From Jannaschia formosa (GTDB lineage Bacteria > Pseudomonadota > Alphaproteobacteria > Rhodobacterales > Rhodobacteraceae): 42,921 bases of DNA. The notes under the pieces were generated by a model. It had not been told where the DNA came from, did not search any database, and saw only the letters and a list, made by a program, of their open reading frames with translations. Of this stretch, positions 34,399 through 41,585 are shown in pieces (positions within the stretch are counted from its first letter, which is position 1; every line of letters starts with the position of its first letter). Made by a program: the position numbers and the translations under genes. The stretch is from positions 1 to 42,921 of the forward strand of contig NZ_QPLJ01000030.1 in assembly GCF_003340555.1 (NCBI RefSeq), given 5' to 3'.

Positions 34399-34731
34399 CT
34401 ATCCGTGTGGTGGCTGGTAGGCGGCGGTGACCTCGCCGGCCTTCTTCAGGGCCGCCATCGCCTCGGACGAGGTCATCAGCTTCGTCGTCGCCGAGGCCGA
34501 GACCGTCCCCGACGAGCCGACGGCCGCGGCGCCCGCCATCATGACCACGTCGTCCGGGGCTTCGATCAGGCAGACCACGTCGTACTGTCCGAAGGCAAAG
34601 AACAGGTGATGCAGCTTGCCGCCAAGCGCCTCGACGAGCTTCCGCGCAGCGGCTTCGCGGTCGGTCGGATCGGCGACCATCGCCTTGATGGCTTCGCCTG
34701 AATAGGCCAGTTGGTACAGGTAGAACGGCAT
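34399..34731 (-). CDS. GYD domain-containing protein
   Basis: 110 residues. MPFYLYQLAYSGEAIKAM, LHHLFFAFGQYDVVCLIEAPDD and the Gly/Ser/Thr-rich GSSGTVSASATTKLMTSSEAM segment match GYD proteins. These are small alpha/beta-barrel proteins with no established function. The ATG at 34731 is preceded by GGGAGAAAACACA. A 15-bp AT-rich motif lies 93 bases upstream and recurs upstream of the SnoaL-like gene, so both are probably controlled together. Confidence 0.85.
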   Translation of the reverse strand: MPFYLYQLAYSGEAIKAMVADPTDREAAARKLVEALGGKLHHLFFAFGQYDVVCLIEAPDDVVMMAGAAAVGSSGTVSASATTKLMTSSEAMAALKKAGEVTAAYQPPHG

Positions 34732-34823
34732 TGTGTTTTCTCCCTCGTGGCGGCGTCCGGCGTGATGCCGTCTCGCCTTCTGTGAGAGTGGCGCGCCCGG
34801 AAGAACGGCGTCACCCATTGCGG

Positions 34824-34838
34824 CTAAAACGATATAAA
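34824..34838 (-). promoter_or_regulatory. Shared AT-rich motif, copy A (upstream of the GYD gene)
   Basis: CTAAAACGATATAAA on the plus strand (TTTATATCGTTTTAG on the transcribed strand). It matches 14 of 15 bases with the site at 35810-35824. Flanks do not match, so the similarity is confined to the motif. It lies 93 bp upstream of the GYD start and 16 bp from the end of the regulator remnant. Confidence 0.6.
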
Positions 34839-34853
34839 TCGAAGGCGCCGCCG

Positions 34854-35036
34854 CTACCTGAGCATCTCGTCCATGTCGGTCGGGACGAGACCGGCGGCGA
34901 CGCGGAAGAAGGCGTGCGCTCGCGCCAGGTCGTCGGGGTTCGACGTGAGCCAGCGCCCCGCAAGCCGGCTCCCGACAAAGGGCGGCGCGATCTCGGCGGC
35001 CCGTGCGAAGGCTGCCTCGGCCTGGTCCATGCGGCT
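34854..35036 (-). pseudogene. C-terminal fragment of a winged-helix/TPR regulator paralogue
   Basis: About 60 codons ending at 34854 (RMDQAEAAFARAAEIAPP through GRWLTSNPDDLARAHAFFRV to the stop) align without gaps to the end of the full regulator at 35870-37420 (RVDRAEAAFKKVEQIAPA through GRWLSSNPDYLARADMFFRI). Homology begins abruptly at about 35036; sequence upstream is unrelated. So a second copy of the regulator once stood here, beside the GYD gene and motif A, and has been lost but for its tail. Confidence 0.75.
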
Positions 35037-35296
35037 TGATTTTAGAACCTGCCCGCGGTTATTTGGCAGACCCTTAGCAGCATCGGGATGCAAAGACCGA
35101 TCAGGGCTGCCGCGGCGACAAAGCCGTCCCCGGCCTATCCGCTCAGCTGTGCTGGCCATCCGCCCGGCCTCGCAGACGACCCCATACCGATCCCTATGAG
35201 CGCGCATCCCGGCCTCTCGTCCCACGCGGGTGACTTGCGCCGATGCCGCGCATCCGGAACAGGCCGGCGCCGGCAAGCGCGCCCGCGCGGTCGGCG

Positions 35297-35725
35297 TCAG
35301 GTCCAGCCAAGGGCGCGCATGGACTGGACGTCGTTCCAGATCTTGGTCATGTGATTGATCTTCGAGCCGTCGAATGTCATCGCATAGACGTAGTCGGCCG
35401 CAACACTGCGCCCGGTCGGCGGCACCGGTCCGCCTTCGGCCGTGTGGGTCCCGTGGAATACCGCGAAGCCCAACACCGTGGCGCGCTCCTCGTCGGCGGC
35501 AAAGGCCTTCATGTCATAGCGGCCGTCCGGTGCCAGCGTCAGCAGACCCTCCATCCAGCCGGCATAAGCCTCGATCGTGCCGATCTCCGCCAGGGCGTCG
35601 GCGGACTGGCAGGAGAATGTGGCGTCCGGCGTGCAGAAGGGCGCGCAGGCAGCCCAGCCCTTGCCTGTCTCGATGGTGTCGAAGAACGCGGCGGCGGTGT
35701 CGGCCATCGTCATGGACTTGTTCAT
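35297..35725 (-). CDS. SnoaL-like polyketide-cyclase/NTF2-fold protein
   Basis: 142 residues. An NTF2-like fold: FFDTIETGKGWAACAPFCTPDATFSCQ, IEAYAGWMEGLLTLAPDGRYDM, ATVLGFAVFHGTHT and the C-terminal KINHMTKIWNDVQSMRALGW. The family includes small cyclases, isomerases and non-catalytic binders; no specific activity can be assigned. The ATG at 35725 follows CAGGGAGCGACAAG. Motif copy B lies 84 bp upstream, and the regulator gene ends 144 bp upstream on the same strand. Confidence 0.82.
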   Translation of the reverse strand: MNKSMTMADTAAAFFDTIETGKGWAACAPFCTPDATFSCQSADALAEIGTIEAYAGWMEGLLTLAPDGRYDMKAFAADEERATVLGFAVFHGTHTAEGGPVPPTGRSVAADYVYAMTFDGSKINHMTKIWNDVQSMRALGWT

Positions 35726-35809
35726 CTTGTCGCTCCCTGGCAGGTGGCCGCGATCCGCGGCGGCCTTTTCCAGTGGAGCAGTCCTGCACTGCGCCCACTA
35801 CACGACCGT

Positions 35810-35824
35810 CTAAAATGATATAAA
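35810..35824 (-). promoter_or_regulatory. Shared AT-rich motif, copy B (upstream of the SnoaL-like gene)
   Basis: CTAAAATGATATAAA on the plus strand; one mismatch to copy A at 34824-34838. It sits between the regulator stop (35870) and the SnoaL-like start (35725), at nearly the same distance from the start codon as copy A is from the GYD gene. It could be an activator site or an extended -10 element. Confidence 0.6.
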
Positions 35825-35869
35825 GACCCGGCTCGACAGACTGGCGTCCAACCCCGCGCAAGCGCTCCT

Positions 35870-37420
35870 CTATCGCAGGGCGTCCGCAGCATCGGGCGGC
35901 GCAAGACCGGCCGCGATCCGAAAGAACATGTCGGCACGCGCAAGGTAATCGGGGTTCGAACTCAGCCAGCGTCCGGAGAGCCGCGCATTCACCAAAGCCG
36001 GAGCAATCTGCTCGACCTTCTTGAAGGCCGCCTCGGCCCGGTCTACGCGCCCCGCGCCCACCCAGGCGATCGCGGCAAGGATCAGGGGTGTGGCGCTTCC
36101 CGCGGCTTCGGCCAGCGCTGCCTCTGCCGCCTGCGCGGCCGCATCATAGTTGCGCACGGCGAATTGTGCGAAGCCAAGCGCCGCGAGGAGAGAGCCGCGC
36201 GAGGGATCGCGCGGAGAGCGACGCAGGGCGGCCTCGGCCAGCGACACCCCGCGCTCGGCATCGCCATGGAAGCCCTCGTAGAGGCCGAGCCAAGCCAGCG
36301 TCACCGCGCAGTTCGGGTTCATCTCGTGCGCCTGCCTAAGCTCGGGCAGGCCGGCCTCGGCGTTCTGGTTCATGAAGTGCAGCAGCGCCCGAAGACGCCG
36401 TGCATGGTGGTCGGTTGCGTCGGCGGCGATGGCATTCGTGGCCGCGCTGATGCCTCCGGCGAGCGTGTCGGCCACGGAGTGCGTCGTGGCATGATAGACG
36501 TTCCACCACGCGACCCAGGCCAGCACGCGCCAGGCGAGGCCCGAGGTCGGATCCAGGTCCAGCGCCTGCCGGGCAAGCTCGGCCGCCTTGTCGCGCGGGG
36601 CGGGCTCGTAGGCCATGTCGCCAGCCGAGACAACGGACCATCCCCTGAGCGCGAGGCCATGTGCGGTCAGGTCTTGGGGTGCGGCGGTGCGTATTCGTTC
36701 GGCCTCGGCCCGGTCGATCTGCGGCGCGAGGCACGTCACGATGGCACGCGCAACGCGCGCCTGCGTATCGAAATGCCCGACCAGATCGCGGTCGAAGACT
36801 TCGGCCCAGACATGCCCTCCGGTGTGCGCGTCGATCAGCTGTGCAGTGACGCGCACGCGCTCGGCCGCGGCGCGGACACTGCCCTCGACGGCGTAGCGGA
36901 CGCCCAGTTCGCGCGAGATGACCCTCAGGTCTCGCGGCATGTTCCGGTAGGCGAAGGCCGAGTTGCGCGCCACGACGAAGAGGTCCCGAAATCGGGACAA
37001 TTCGGTCGTGATTTCTTCGACGAAGCCATCGACGAGCCACGACAGGGTGGGATCGCCGCCGAGGTCGTCGAAGGGCAGGACGACGACCGAGGGACGGTCC
37101 GGAAGCTCGAGCGCCAGCGGATTCGCGGAAGAGACCTCGAGCGCGAAGCGCAGGCCGCGTCCCGGCACCGTGACGATCGTACCCGCCCCCAGCACCCGCC
37201 GCAAGTTCGCGATCTGCACGTTCAGGTTGTTCTCGCCCACGACGGTGTCCGGCCAGACCGCCGCCATGATCTCGTCCCGCGCCACCACGCGGTCCCGGCA
37301 GGTGATCAGAAGATCGAGTAGATCGAAGGCGCGCGCCCCGATGGCGACGTCTTCATCGCCCCGCACCAGCCGCCTTGCGCGCCGCTGCAATGTAAATTCT
37401 GTAAAACGAACGCTATCCAT
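35870..37420 (-). CDS. Winged-helix transcriptional regulator with TolB-like and TPR domains
   Basis: 516 residues. Residues 1-95 form an OmpR/CadC-type winged helix: GARAFDLLDLLITCRDRVVARDEIMAAVWP, then NNLNVQIANLRRVLG and the VPGRGLRF wing. Residues about 108-235 (SVVVLPFDDLGGDPTLSWLVDGFVEEITTELSRF through HVWAEVFDRDL) match the TolB-like N-terminal domain seen in CadC/adenylate-cyclase-type regulators. From about 255 the chain is TPR repeats. No membrane helix is seen between the domains, so it is probably cytosolic. By position it should control the SnoaL-like and GYD genes through the shared motif. No obvious strong ribosome-binding site precedes the ATG at 37420. Confidence 0.88.
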   Translation of the reverse strand: MDSVRFTEFTLQRRARRLVRGDEDVAIGARAFDLLDLLITCRDRVVARDEIMAAVWPDTVVGENNLNVQIANLRRVLGAGTIVTVPGRGLRFALEVSSANPLALELPDRPSVVVLPFDDLGGDPTLSWLVDGFVEEITTELSRFRDLFVVARNSAFAYRNMPRDLRVISRELGVRYAVEGSVRAAAERVRVTAQLIDAHTGGHVWAEVFDRDLVGHFDTQARVARAIVTCLAPQIDRAEAERIRTAAPQDLTAHGLALRGWSVVSAGDMAYEPAPRDKAAELARQALDLDPTSGLAWRVLAWVAWWNVYHATTHSVADTLAGGISAATNAIAADATDHHARRLRALLHFMNQNAEAGLPELRQAHEMNPNCAVTLAWLGLYEGFHGDAERGVSLAEAALRRSPRDPSRGSLLAALGFAQFAVRNYDAAAQAAEAALAEAAGSATPLILAAIAWVGAGRVDRAEAAFKKVEQIAPALVNARLSGRWLSSNPDYLARADMFFRIAAGLAPPDAADALR

Positions 37421-37812
37421 CGGCAGTTTCGCGGCCCCTCGGAAGTCACGTTACCAGAGCCGGAAAGGATCGTCGCCATTCTCTCGGGATGCCGCAGTAT
37501 CAAGGGGGAGTGGCGCGCCTGCCGCCGTATTGTGCAGGGCACTCGTGCGGGGAAAGACCGCTTCGGATTCTGGCGAAATTGCCGGCCTGACATCTCCACT
37601 TCCGGCAAATCCTGCTGCACTGCCGCGTATGGCTCAGATGTCGGTCGCCACCCGCAGGCAAGTTTCGCTGCACCGGCGTTGGGCCGCTGCGTCCCGCATC
37701 AGAGACGCTGACCGGCAAGGATCGCCGCGACAAGCACCAACGGCCGGTTCGGTGATACAGCAGCGCAGCATGCTACCCACGCTGACAGCCGCCATTGGGC
37801 CGAGGAACTCGA
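37421..37812. other. 392-bp gap without a recognised gene
   Basis: This separates the regulator start from the recombinase-associated remnant. I see no convincing gene on either strand; short frames (for example 37634-37816, minus) have no ribosome-binding site or motif. The regulator promoter should lie here, but no clear -35/-10 pair stands out. Neither copy of the CTAAAAyGATATAAA motif is present. Confidence 0.5.
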
Positions 37813-38199
37813 TCACGGAAGGCTGGCTCGTTGTGCAACCGATTCCTCTGGAAAAGGCTCCAGCACCTGAGCCAGCGTCACCTCCGGCCCCTGTTGTTTC
37901 CCATCCAAGATCGCCTCGACGATGTCCGGCGCGAGCAGGGTCAGGCGCAGGACGCGCGTCACGTAAGAGGGCGCGATGCCCTCGCGCTCAGCCATTTCGG
38001 AGATCGACGCGAACTCGCCCGACTCCAGCATGCGCTTTCAGCGGAAGGCGCGGGCAAGCGCCTTGACCAGCGCACCATCCGTCCGGCGCGGCTGAACAGC
38101 ACCGTTCGGCAAATGCATTTCCTTCCGCCCGCCTCGCTTCATGATGCGGAACGGCACGTGGAGCGTCACCATGTCGGGGATTGGTGCTGCGCGGGTCAT
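37813..38199 (-). pseudogene. Recombinase-associated helix-turn-helix gene, internal TGA
   Basis: Reads MTRAAPIPDMVTLHVPFRIM, RRTDGALVKALARAFR, then TGA at 38040-38038, then in the same frame KRMLESGEFASISEMAEREG and TRVLRLTLLAPDIVEAILDG to a stop at 37813. In the related proteins I recall, AFR is followed by W-K-R-M, so TGG has become TGA. The second half is a helix-turn-helix (SEMAEREGIAPSYVTRVLRL). Such genes directly follow large serine recombinases in alphaproteobacterial elements, and the ATG at 38199 overlaps the recombinase stop by ATGA. The role is unknown. Confidence 0.72.
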
Positions 38200-39834
38200 G
38201 CAGCTTCTCCGATGCCGCCGGCCAGCGTCTCGCGCGTGAGGCCGACCAAGCCGTCCACGCGGAGCCGGACGTCGAGACCGTCCGTGCCGATGTCCACGCG
38301 CTCGACCAGCAGGGCCACAATGCGCGCCTGATCGGCGGGGAAGAGTTCGTCCCACAGGCGTGCCGCTCGCGCTCTGGAAGCTGTCTTGTACCGTGCCGAC
38401 ATACCGGGGCTCCGGCCCGCCCGTCTCTCCGGTGGCCTGGCCCAGATGCAGGACCAGCAGCGAGTCCCCTGGGAGGGCGTGGTCTGCGACTTCCCGTGCC
38501 CGGTTCTTCAAGGCGTCCGCCAGAACGGCCCGGACCGCCTCGGAATGCCGCCGATGCATTGCGACGGTGAGGTCGAGCGCGGAGGCCTTGGCCATGTCCG
38601 GATGCCCTTGGAGAATGCGTCCGATCTCGAGCGGGAACTCCGACATGGAGGAGGTAGCGTCCAGCTTGCCGAGGCGGAGGGCATGCCGGGTCCACTCGAT
38701 CGCGATCGTCCGGGAGGAGGTCGTGTGCCGCGCCCCGAACAGGACGTCGGTGGCGTAGCCCTCCACGAAGTCACGGTCCGACAGTCCCGCCGCAAGGATT
38801 GCGAAGCGGCGGTCGAGGCACTGCGTGCAGGCCCCGCAATGCGTGTGTCGCCTCGTCTGTTCGCGGACACTCGTACAGCTGACCGCCCGGGGAATCCTCT
38901 CCGCGCCGCCATGCTCGGCAATGGTGCGGACGACTTCCGTCTTCGTCCGCCACTCATACCGGTTCGAGATGCGCTCGCGCCCGGGCCAGACGAGGTCGAT
39001 CAGATCGCCGACGAGCTTCAGCGACAGCGGGTGCGTCGTGCGCGTGGCCATGGTGCCCACGATCTGCTGCGAGATCGGCAGGTTGTGGCTGACGACCCCG
39101 TTCTCGTAGAAGCTGATCCGGCGCGCGCCAAAGGTCGTGGCGACGGCCTGCCCGAGCGCGGCGAACAGGAGGGTCCTCGACCGCTGGGACGCGTCCCTGG
39201 CCTCCTGCCCCTTGCGGCGCACCTGAACGTTCACGTGGAGGACCCGGCGCGGAAACCGCTCCTGGAGATACTTTCCGAGTTCGACCTGACGCGGGATGAC
39301 CTTCTGCGCAGAACCGTGGGTGACCAGCACCACCTTCGCCAAGGTCGTCGAGAGCGTCTCCAACGCGCCCGCGAAGGAGTCGAGGCCGCCGGAGAACAGG
39401 ATGACCTCGTCGGCCTGGAAGGAATGCTCCTCGGGTTGCAGGTCGAGATAGGGCTCGGGCGAAGGATCGGGGTCTGCCGCTACGAAGTCGAAACGAACGT
39501 GATCCTCCGTCAGGAACTCGACCGCGGCCACCAGTGCTGCCGCCACGTCGGGCCGAGACCAGGTCTCCGGATGCCGGACTGGAAGGCGGAAGGTGAACTC
39601 GCGACGCCAAGCCTTCCCCATCTCCTGACGTGGTGGTCCGCCCCTGCTCACGCTGCTGTCGGCGGCAAACACCGCGGCCGCGATCTCGAGGAAGTCGAGC
39701 GCCCGCGTGTCGATCTCCGATACTGCCGCCGCCCGGATCACGTCCGAGGCAAGGATGAAGTTCGGGTCTGCGCCGTTGATGCGGATGGAACGCGGATCCG
39801 CCTCTCCCCCGACCTGAACCTGGGCCTCAGGCAT
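38038..39834 (-). CDS. QueC-like ATP-pyrophosphatase, C-terminally fused by readthrough into recombinase debris
   Basis: The open frame is 598 codons; only about the first 480 (39834 to about 38370) look native. The N-terminal 140 residues are an extra domain, then comes the PP-loop VILFSGGLDSFAGA (SGGLDS at 148-153), ENGVVSHNLPISQQ, and a four-cysteine zinc site C320, C333, C336, C339 in CxnCGACTQCLDRR. QueC makes the 7-cyano-7-deazaguanine base; enlarged QueC-like proteins of this type occur in antiviral systems such as Qat and some CBASS loci rather than in queuosine synthesis. The frame then runs out-of-frame through the recombinase tail and in-frame into the helix-turn-helix gene. It overlaps its upstream partner by 8 bases. 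No queD, queE or queF is nearby, which supports a defence role. Confidence 0.8.
   Translation of the reverse strand: MPEAQVQVGGEADPRSIRINGADPNFILASDVIRAAAVSEIDTRALDFLEIAAAVFAADSSVSRGGPPRQEMGKAWRREFTFRLPVRHPETWSRPDVAAALVAAVEFLTEDHVRFDFVAADPDPSPEPYLDLQPEEHSFQADEVILFSGGLDSFAGALETLSTTLAKVVLVTHGSAQKVIPRQVELGKYLQERFPRRVLHVNVQVRRKGQEARDASQRSRTLLFAALGQAVATTFGARRISFYENGVVSHNLPISQQIVGTMATRTTHPLSLKLVGDLIDLVWPGRERISNRYEWRTKTEVVRTIAEHGGAERIPRAVSCTSVREQTRRHTHCGACTQCLDRRFAILAAGLSDRDFVEGYATDVLFGARHTTSSRTIAIEWTRHALRLGKLDATSSMSEFPLEIGRILQGHPDMAKASALDLTVAMHRRHSEAVRAVLADALKNRAREVADHALPGDSLLVLHLGQATGETGGPEPRYVGTVQDSFQSASGTPVGRTLPRRSGAHCGPAGRARGHRHGRSRRPAPRGRLGRPHARDAGRRHRRSCMTRAAPIPDMVTLHVPFRIMKRGGRKEMHLPNGAVQPRRTDGALVKALARAFR
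38196..38365 (-). pseudogene. Large serine recombinase, C-terminal remnant
   Basis: About 55 codons: ARLWDELFPADQARIVALLV, ERVDIGTDGLDVRLRVDGL, ending IGEAA then TGA at 38196. WDELFPAEQARIVxLLVERV is the usual C-terminus of alphaproteobacterial large serine recombinases. Upstream of about 38365 the DNA instead encodes the QueC-like protein in another frame, so the rest of the recombinase has been lost at a junction there. Confidence 0.75.
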
Positions 39835-40608
39835 CCGAGACCCGCTTCACCTGCAGTTCCGACGTCACCTTCCTGAGGCAGACCGCGGCGAAGACCGCCG
39901 CATCGTTCCCGGAGATGCTTCCATGCTGATGCAGCGTCTTCGTATACCAGCCGCTGGAGAACTCCTTGATGATCCGCGTGGCCTCCAGGCTGTACGCCCG
40001 AAGCTCCGCATCGAAGGCGTTCCGGCTCCCCGTGGAGCTGAACCGGCCGCCCGAGACGGCCTGGTCCGCCAGCGTCCGTTCGAGCCAATAGGAGAGCGTC
40101 GCCTGGATCACGTTGGCGAAGAATCCCCGCGTCAGCTGCGATATCCCGTCGGACCGCGAGAGCCTCCGGGCGGCGAGCCTGACGTCCTCGGGGGTGGCTT
40201 CGAACAGGCCCGGGAGCGCGTCGCTGATGTGCTGGTTGAGGGCCGTTCCGATCGCGCGGCCGGCGAGTTCGCCAAGATCGGTGCGGCGGTTGGTGCTGCG
40301 CTTGACCTCGTCGAGGCGGACGGAGACGGCCACGAGCAGATCGAGCAGTCCGGGCTGTCACCGACGACAACCCCGATCTCGTTCAATGCACCCCGGAAAT
40401 CTTCGGCGCGGGCTGCCGCCGGAACGAGGAGCAACAGCCTGACGGCTTCGACGAAGACAGGGTCGTCGGCCGCCGCGAGAATGCTCTTCTCCGCAGCCGC
40501 GCCGCTCGCCGCGAAGACCGAAGCGTTGCTCGCATCGGACCCGAGAAGATCGACGACCCGGCGCCACTTCACCGTTCTCGGGATCACGCCGAGCGTGTTG
40601 TGCCCCAT
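39827..40608 (-). pseudogene. Partner of the QueC-like protein, unrecognised family, one frameshift
   Basis: Two frames join into about 260 residues. Frame 1 from the ATG at 40608: MGHNTLGVIPRTVKWRRVVD, AAAEKSILAAADDPVFVEAV and onward to GDSP. Frame 2, from about 40350: LLDLLVAVSVRLDEVKRSTN to KVTSELQVKRVSDA at 39827. The shift is one missing base in a CCCGGA context near 40350. The product would be mostly helical, with conserved-looking patches RTVKWRRVVDLL, DDPVFVEAVRLL and SSGWYTKTLHQ. I do not recognise it; it does not resemble QatB as I recall that family. A GGAGG lies 8 bases upstream of the start. The second half has its own possible GTG (40333), so two separate proteins cannot be excluded. 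Confidence 0.65.
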
Positions 40609-40620
40609 CGTCTCCGCCTC

Positions 40621-40670
40621 CCCCGATGATCAGAACCCGGTCGTGCGGATCGAGTCAAAGATCATCGGGG
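40621..40670. promoter_or_regulatory. Perfect 11-bp inverted repeat upstream of the QueC-partner gene
   Basis: CCCCGATGATC (40621-40631) and GATCATCGGGG (40660-40670) with a 28-base spacer. The arm nearest the gene ends one base into the GGAGG ribosome-binding site (40617-40621). It could be a repressor site or an mRNA hairpin that affects translation of the putative defence operon. Confidence 0.5.
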
Positions 40671-41585
40671 ACGCCGGCGGAGAGCGCGCCGGTTCGCCCC
40701 TTTTGCAGATTGACAGCGGCGGAACTCGCAAGCTGTCGTCGGAAATGTCGGCGGATGGCGGAAGGTGTCCCAAAATGTCGATATTCCAACATGTTGCTTC
40801 GTAAGGTATTCTGCCAATGCTACGGCCGGCACCCAAGGTTCCGCGTCGTGGCCCGGACCGGCGGAGGGTTATCATGACCGTGGCGCCGACACCGGGATGG
40901 CACACCACGGGGCGGGGACCCATGCCAGGCGCAGTCCGAAAGGCCGAAGCGCGTCCCCCGGCACCAGGCCCGGTGTCGCAAGTAGCGGCCAACCCCGAGA
41001 CGCGGGCCAGTGCGGCCTCGGGGGCCTGAAGCGACGGGGCGGCTCCGACCGACACGGACAGCGGAAGGCAGCAGGGACCGGCTTCGGCAGATCGCCGGGG
41101 CTGGTCGTCCTGTGCCTTCCACACAAGGGCTCACCAACCGACACAAGCACATACAGATAGAGTCGTTCACTGCGCGCGCGAGGCGTCAAAGGCCGGCGGG
41201 TTCATCGTCCACGGCGCAACTGGCGCGACAGAGATGACAGAAATGACAGAAATGACAGGTTCCCCGTTATCACCCGTATACGCGCGCCCACACCTATACG
41301 GTGGATAAGGGAAAAACTGTCACTTTTGTCATTCCAGCCGGTCTGCGCTCCGAAGCTCGGGCGATCGACGTCGGGGCGCCGCATCTTCGTGACGGTTCCG
41401 CTTCGCGTCAGCCCCCCTGCCCCGCGCGGCAGCGACAGGACTGACCCTCGACCATGCCCCTGAGGAAATTGTCGGCCGGTGTCGCCCCTCGTCGGAAAAC
41501 GTCATGATGCCAGGATGATAGCGATCGTGATAGACTGTCGCCGGGCGCCCCGCGGGCCGGGGCGCAATTCCGGGTGGGGGCGACG
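40671..41585. other. 915-bp region without a recognised gene; repeats and palindromes
   Basis: The gap lies between the divergently oriented QueC-partner gene and the methyltransferase remnant. It holds a 10-bp palindrome CAACATGTTG (40787-40796), a 10-bp inverted repeat CGACACCGGG (40887-40896) / CCCGGTGTCG (40969-40978), and the TGACAG-repeat region near 41232-41333. A 70-codon frame (40817-41029, plus) and antisense frames of similar size have no ribosome-binding site or motif and are not called. Confidence 0.5.
41232..41258. repeat. Three 9-bp tandem repeats (rAATGACAG type), iteron-like
   Basis: AGATGACAG, AAATGACAG, AAATGACAG in tandem. Further right an inverted pair of the same core appears (CTGTCACTTTTGTCATT, 41317-41333). 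Between them lies an inverted repeat CCGTATA (41274-41280) / TATACGG (41295-41301). The whole 41230-41335 segment is AT-rich for this genome. This resembles phage or plasmid replication/regulatory DNA, or the edge of a deleted phage gene. Confidence 0.55.

Noticed and set aside
38038-38040. Selenocysteine or programmed readthrough at the internal TGA
   Set aside because: No SECIS-like stem-loop is evident after the TGA, the expected residue is Trp, and the gene is in a decayed recombinase locus. A simple nonsense mutation is enough.
38370-40608. A complete Qat (QatABCD) defence system
   Set aside because: Only a QueC-like protein is recognisable. No KAP-type ATPase (QatA) or TatD nuclease (QatD) is present, and the partner lacks the QatB features I recall.
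41232-41258. CRISPR array
   Set aside because: Units are 9 bp and directly abutting, with no spacers, and no cas genes are seen.
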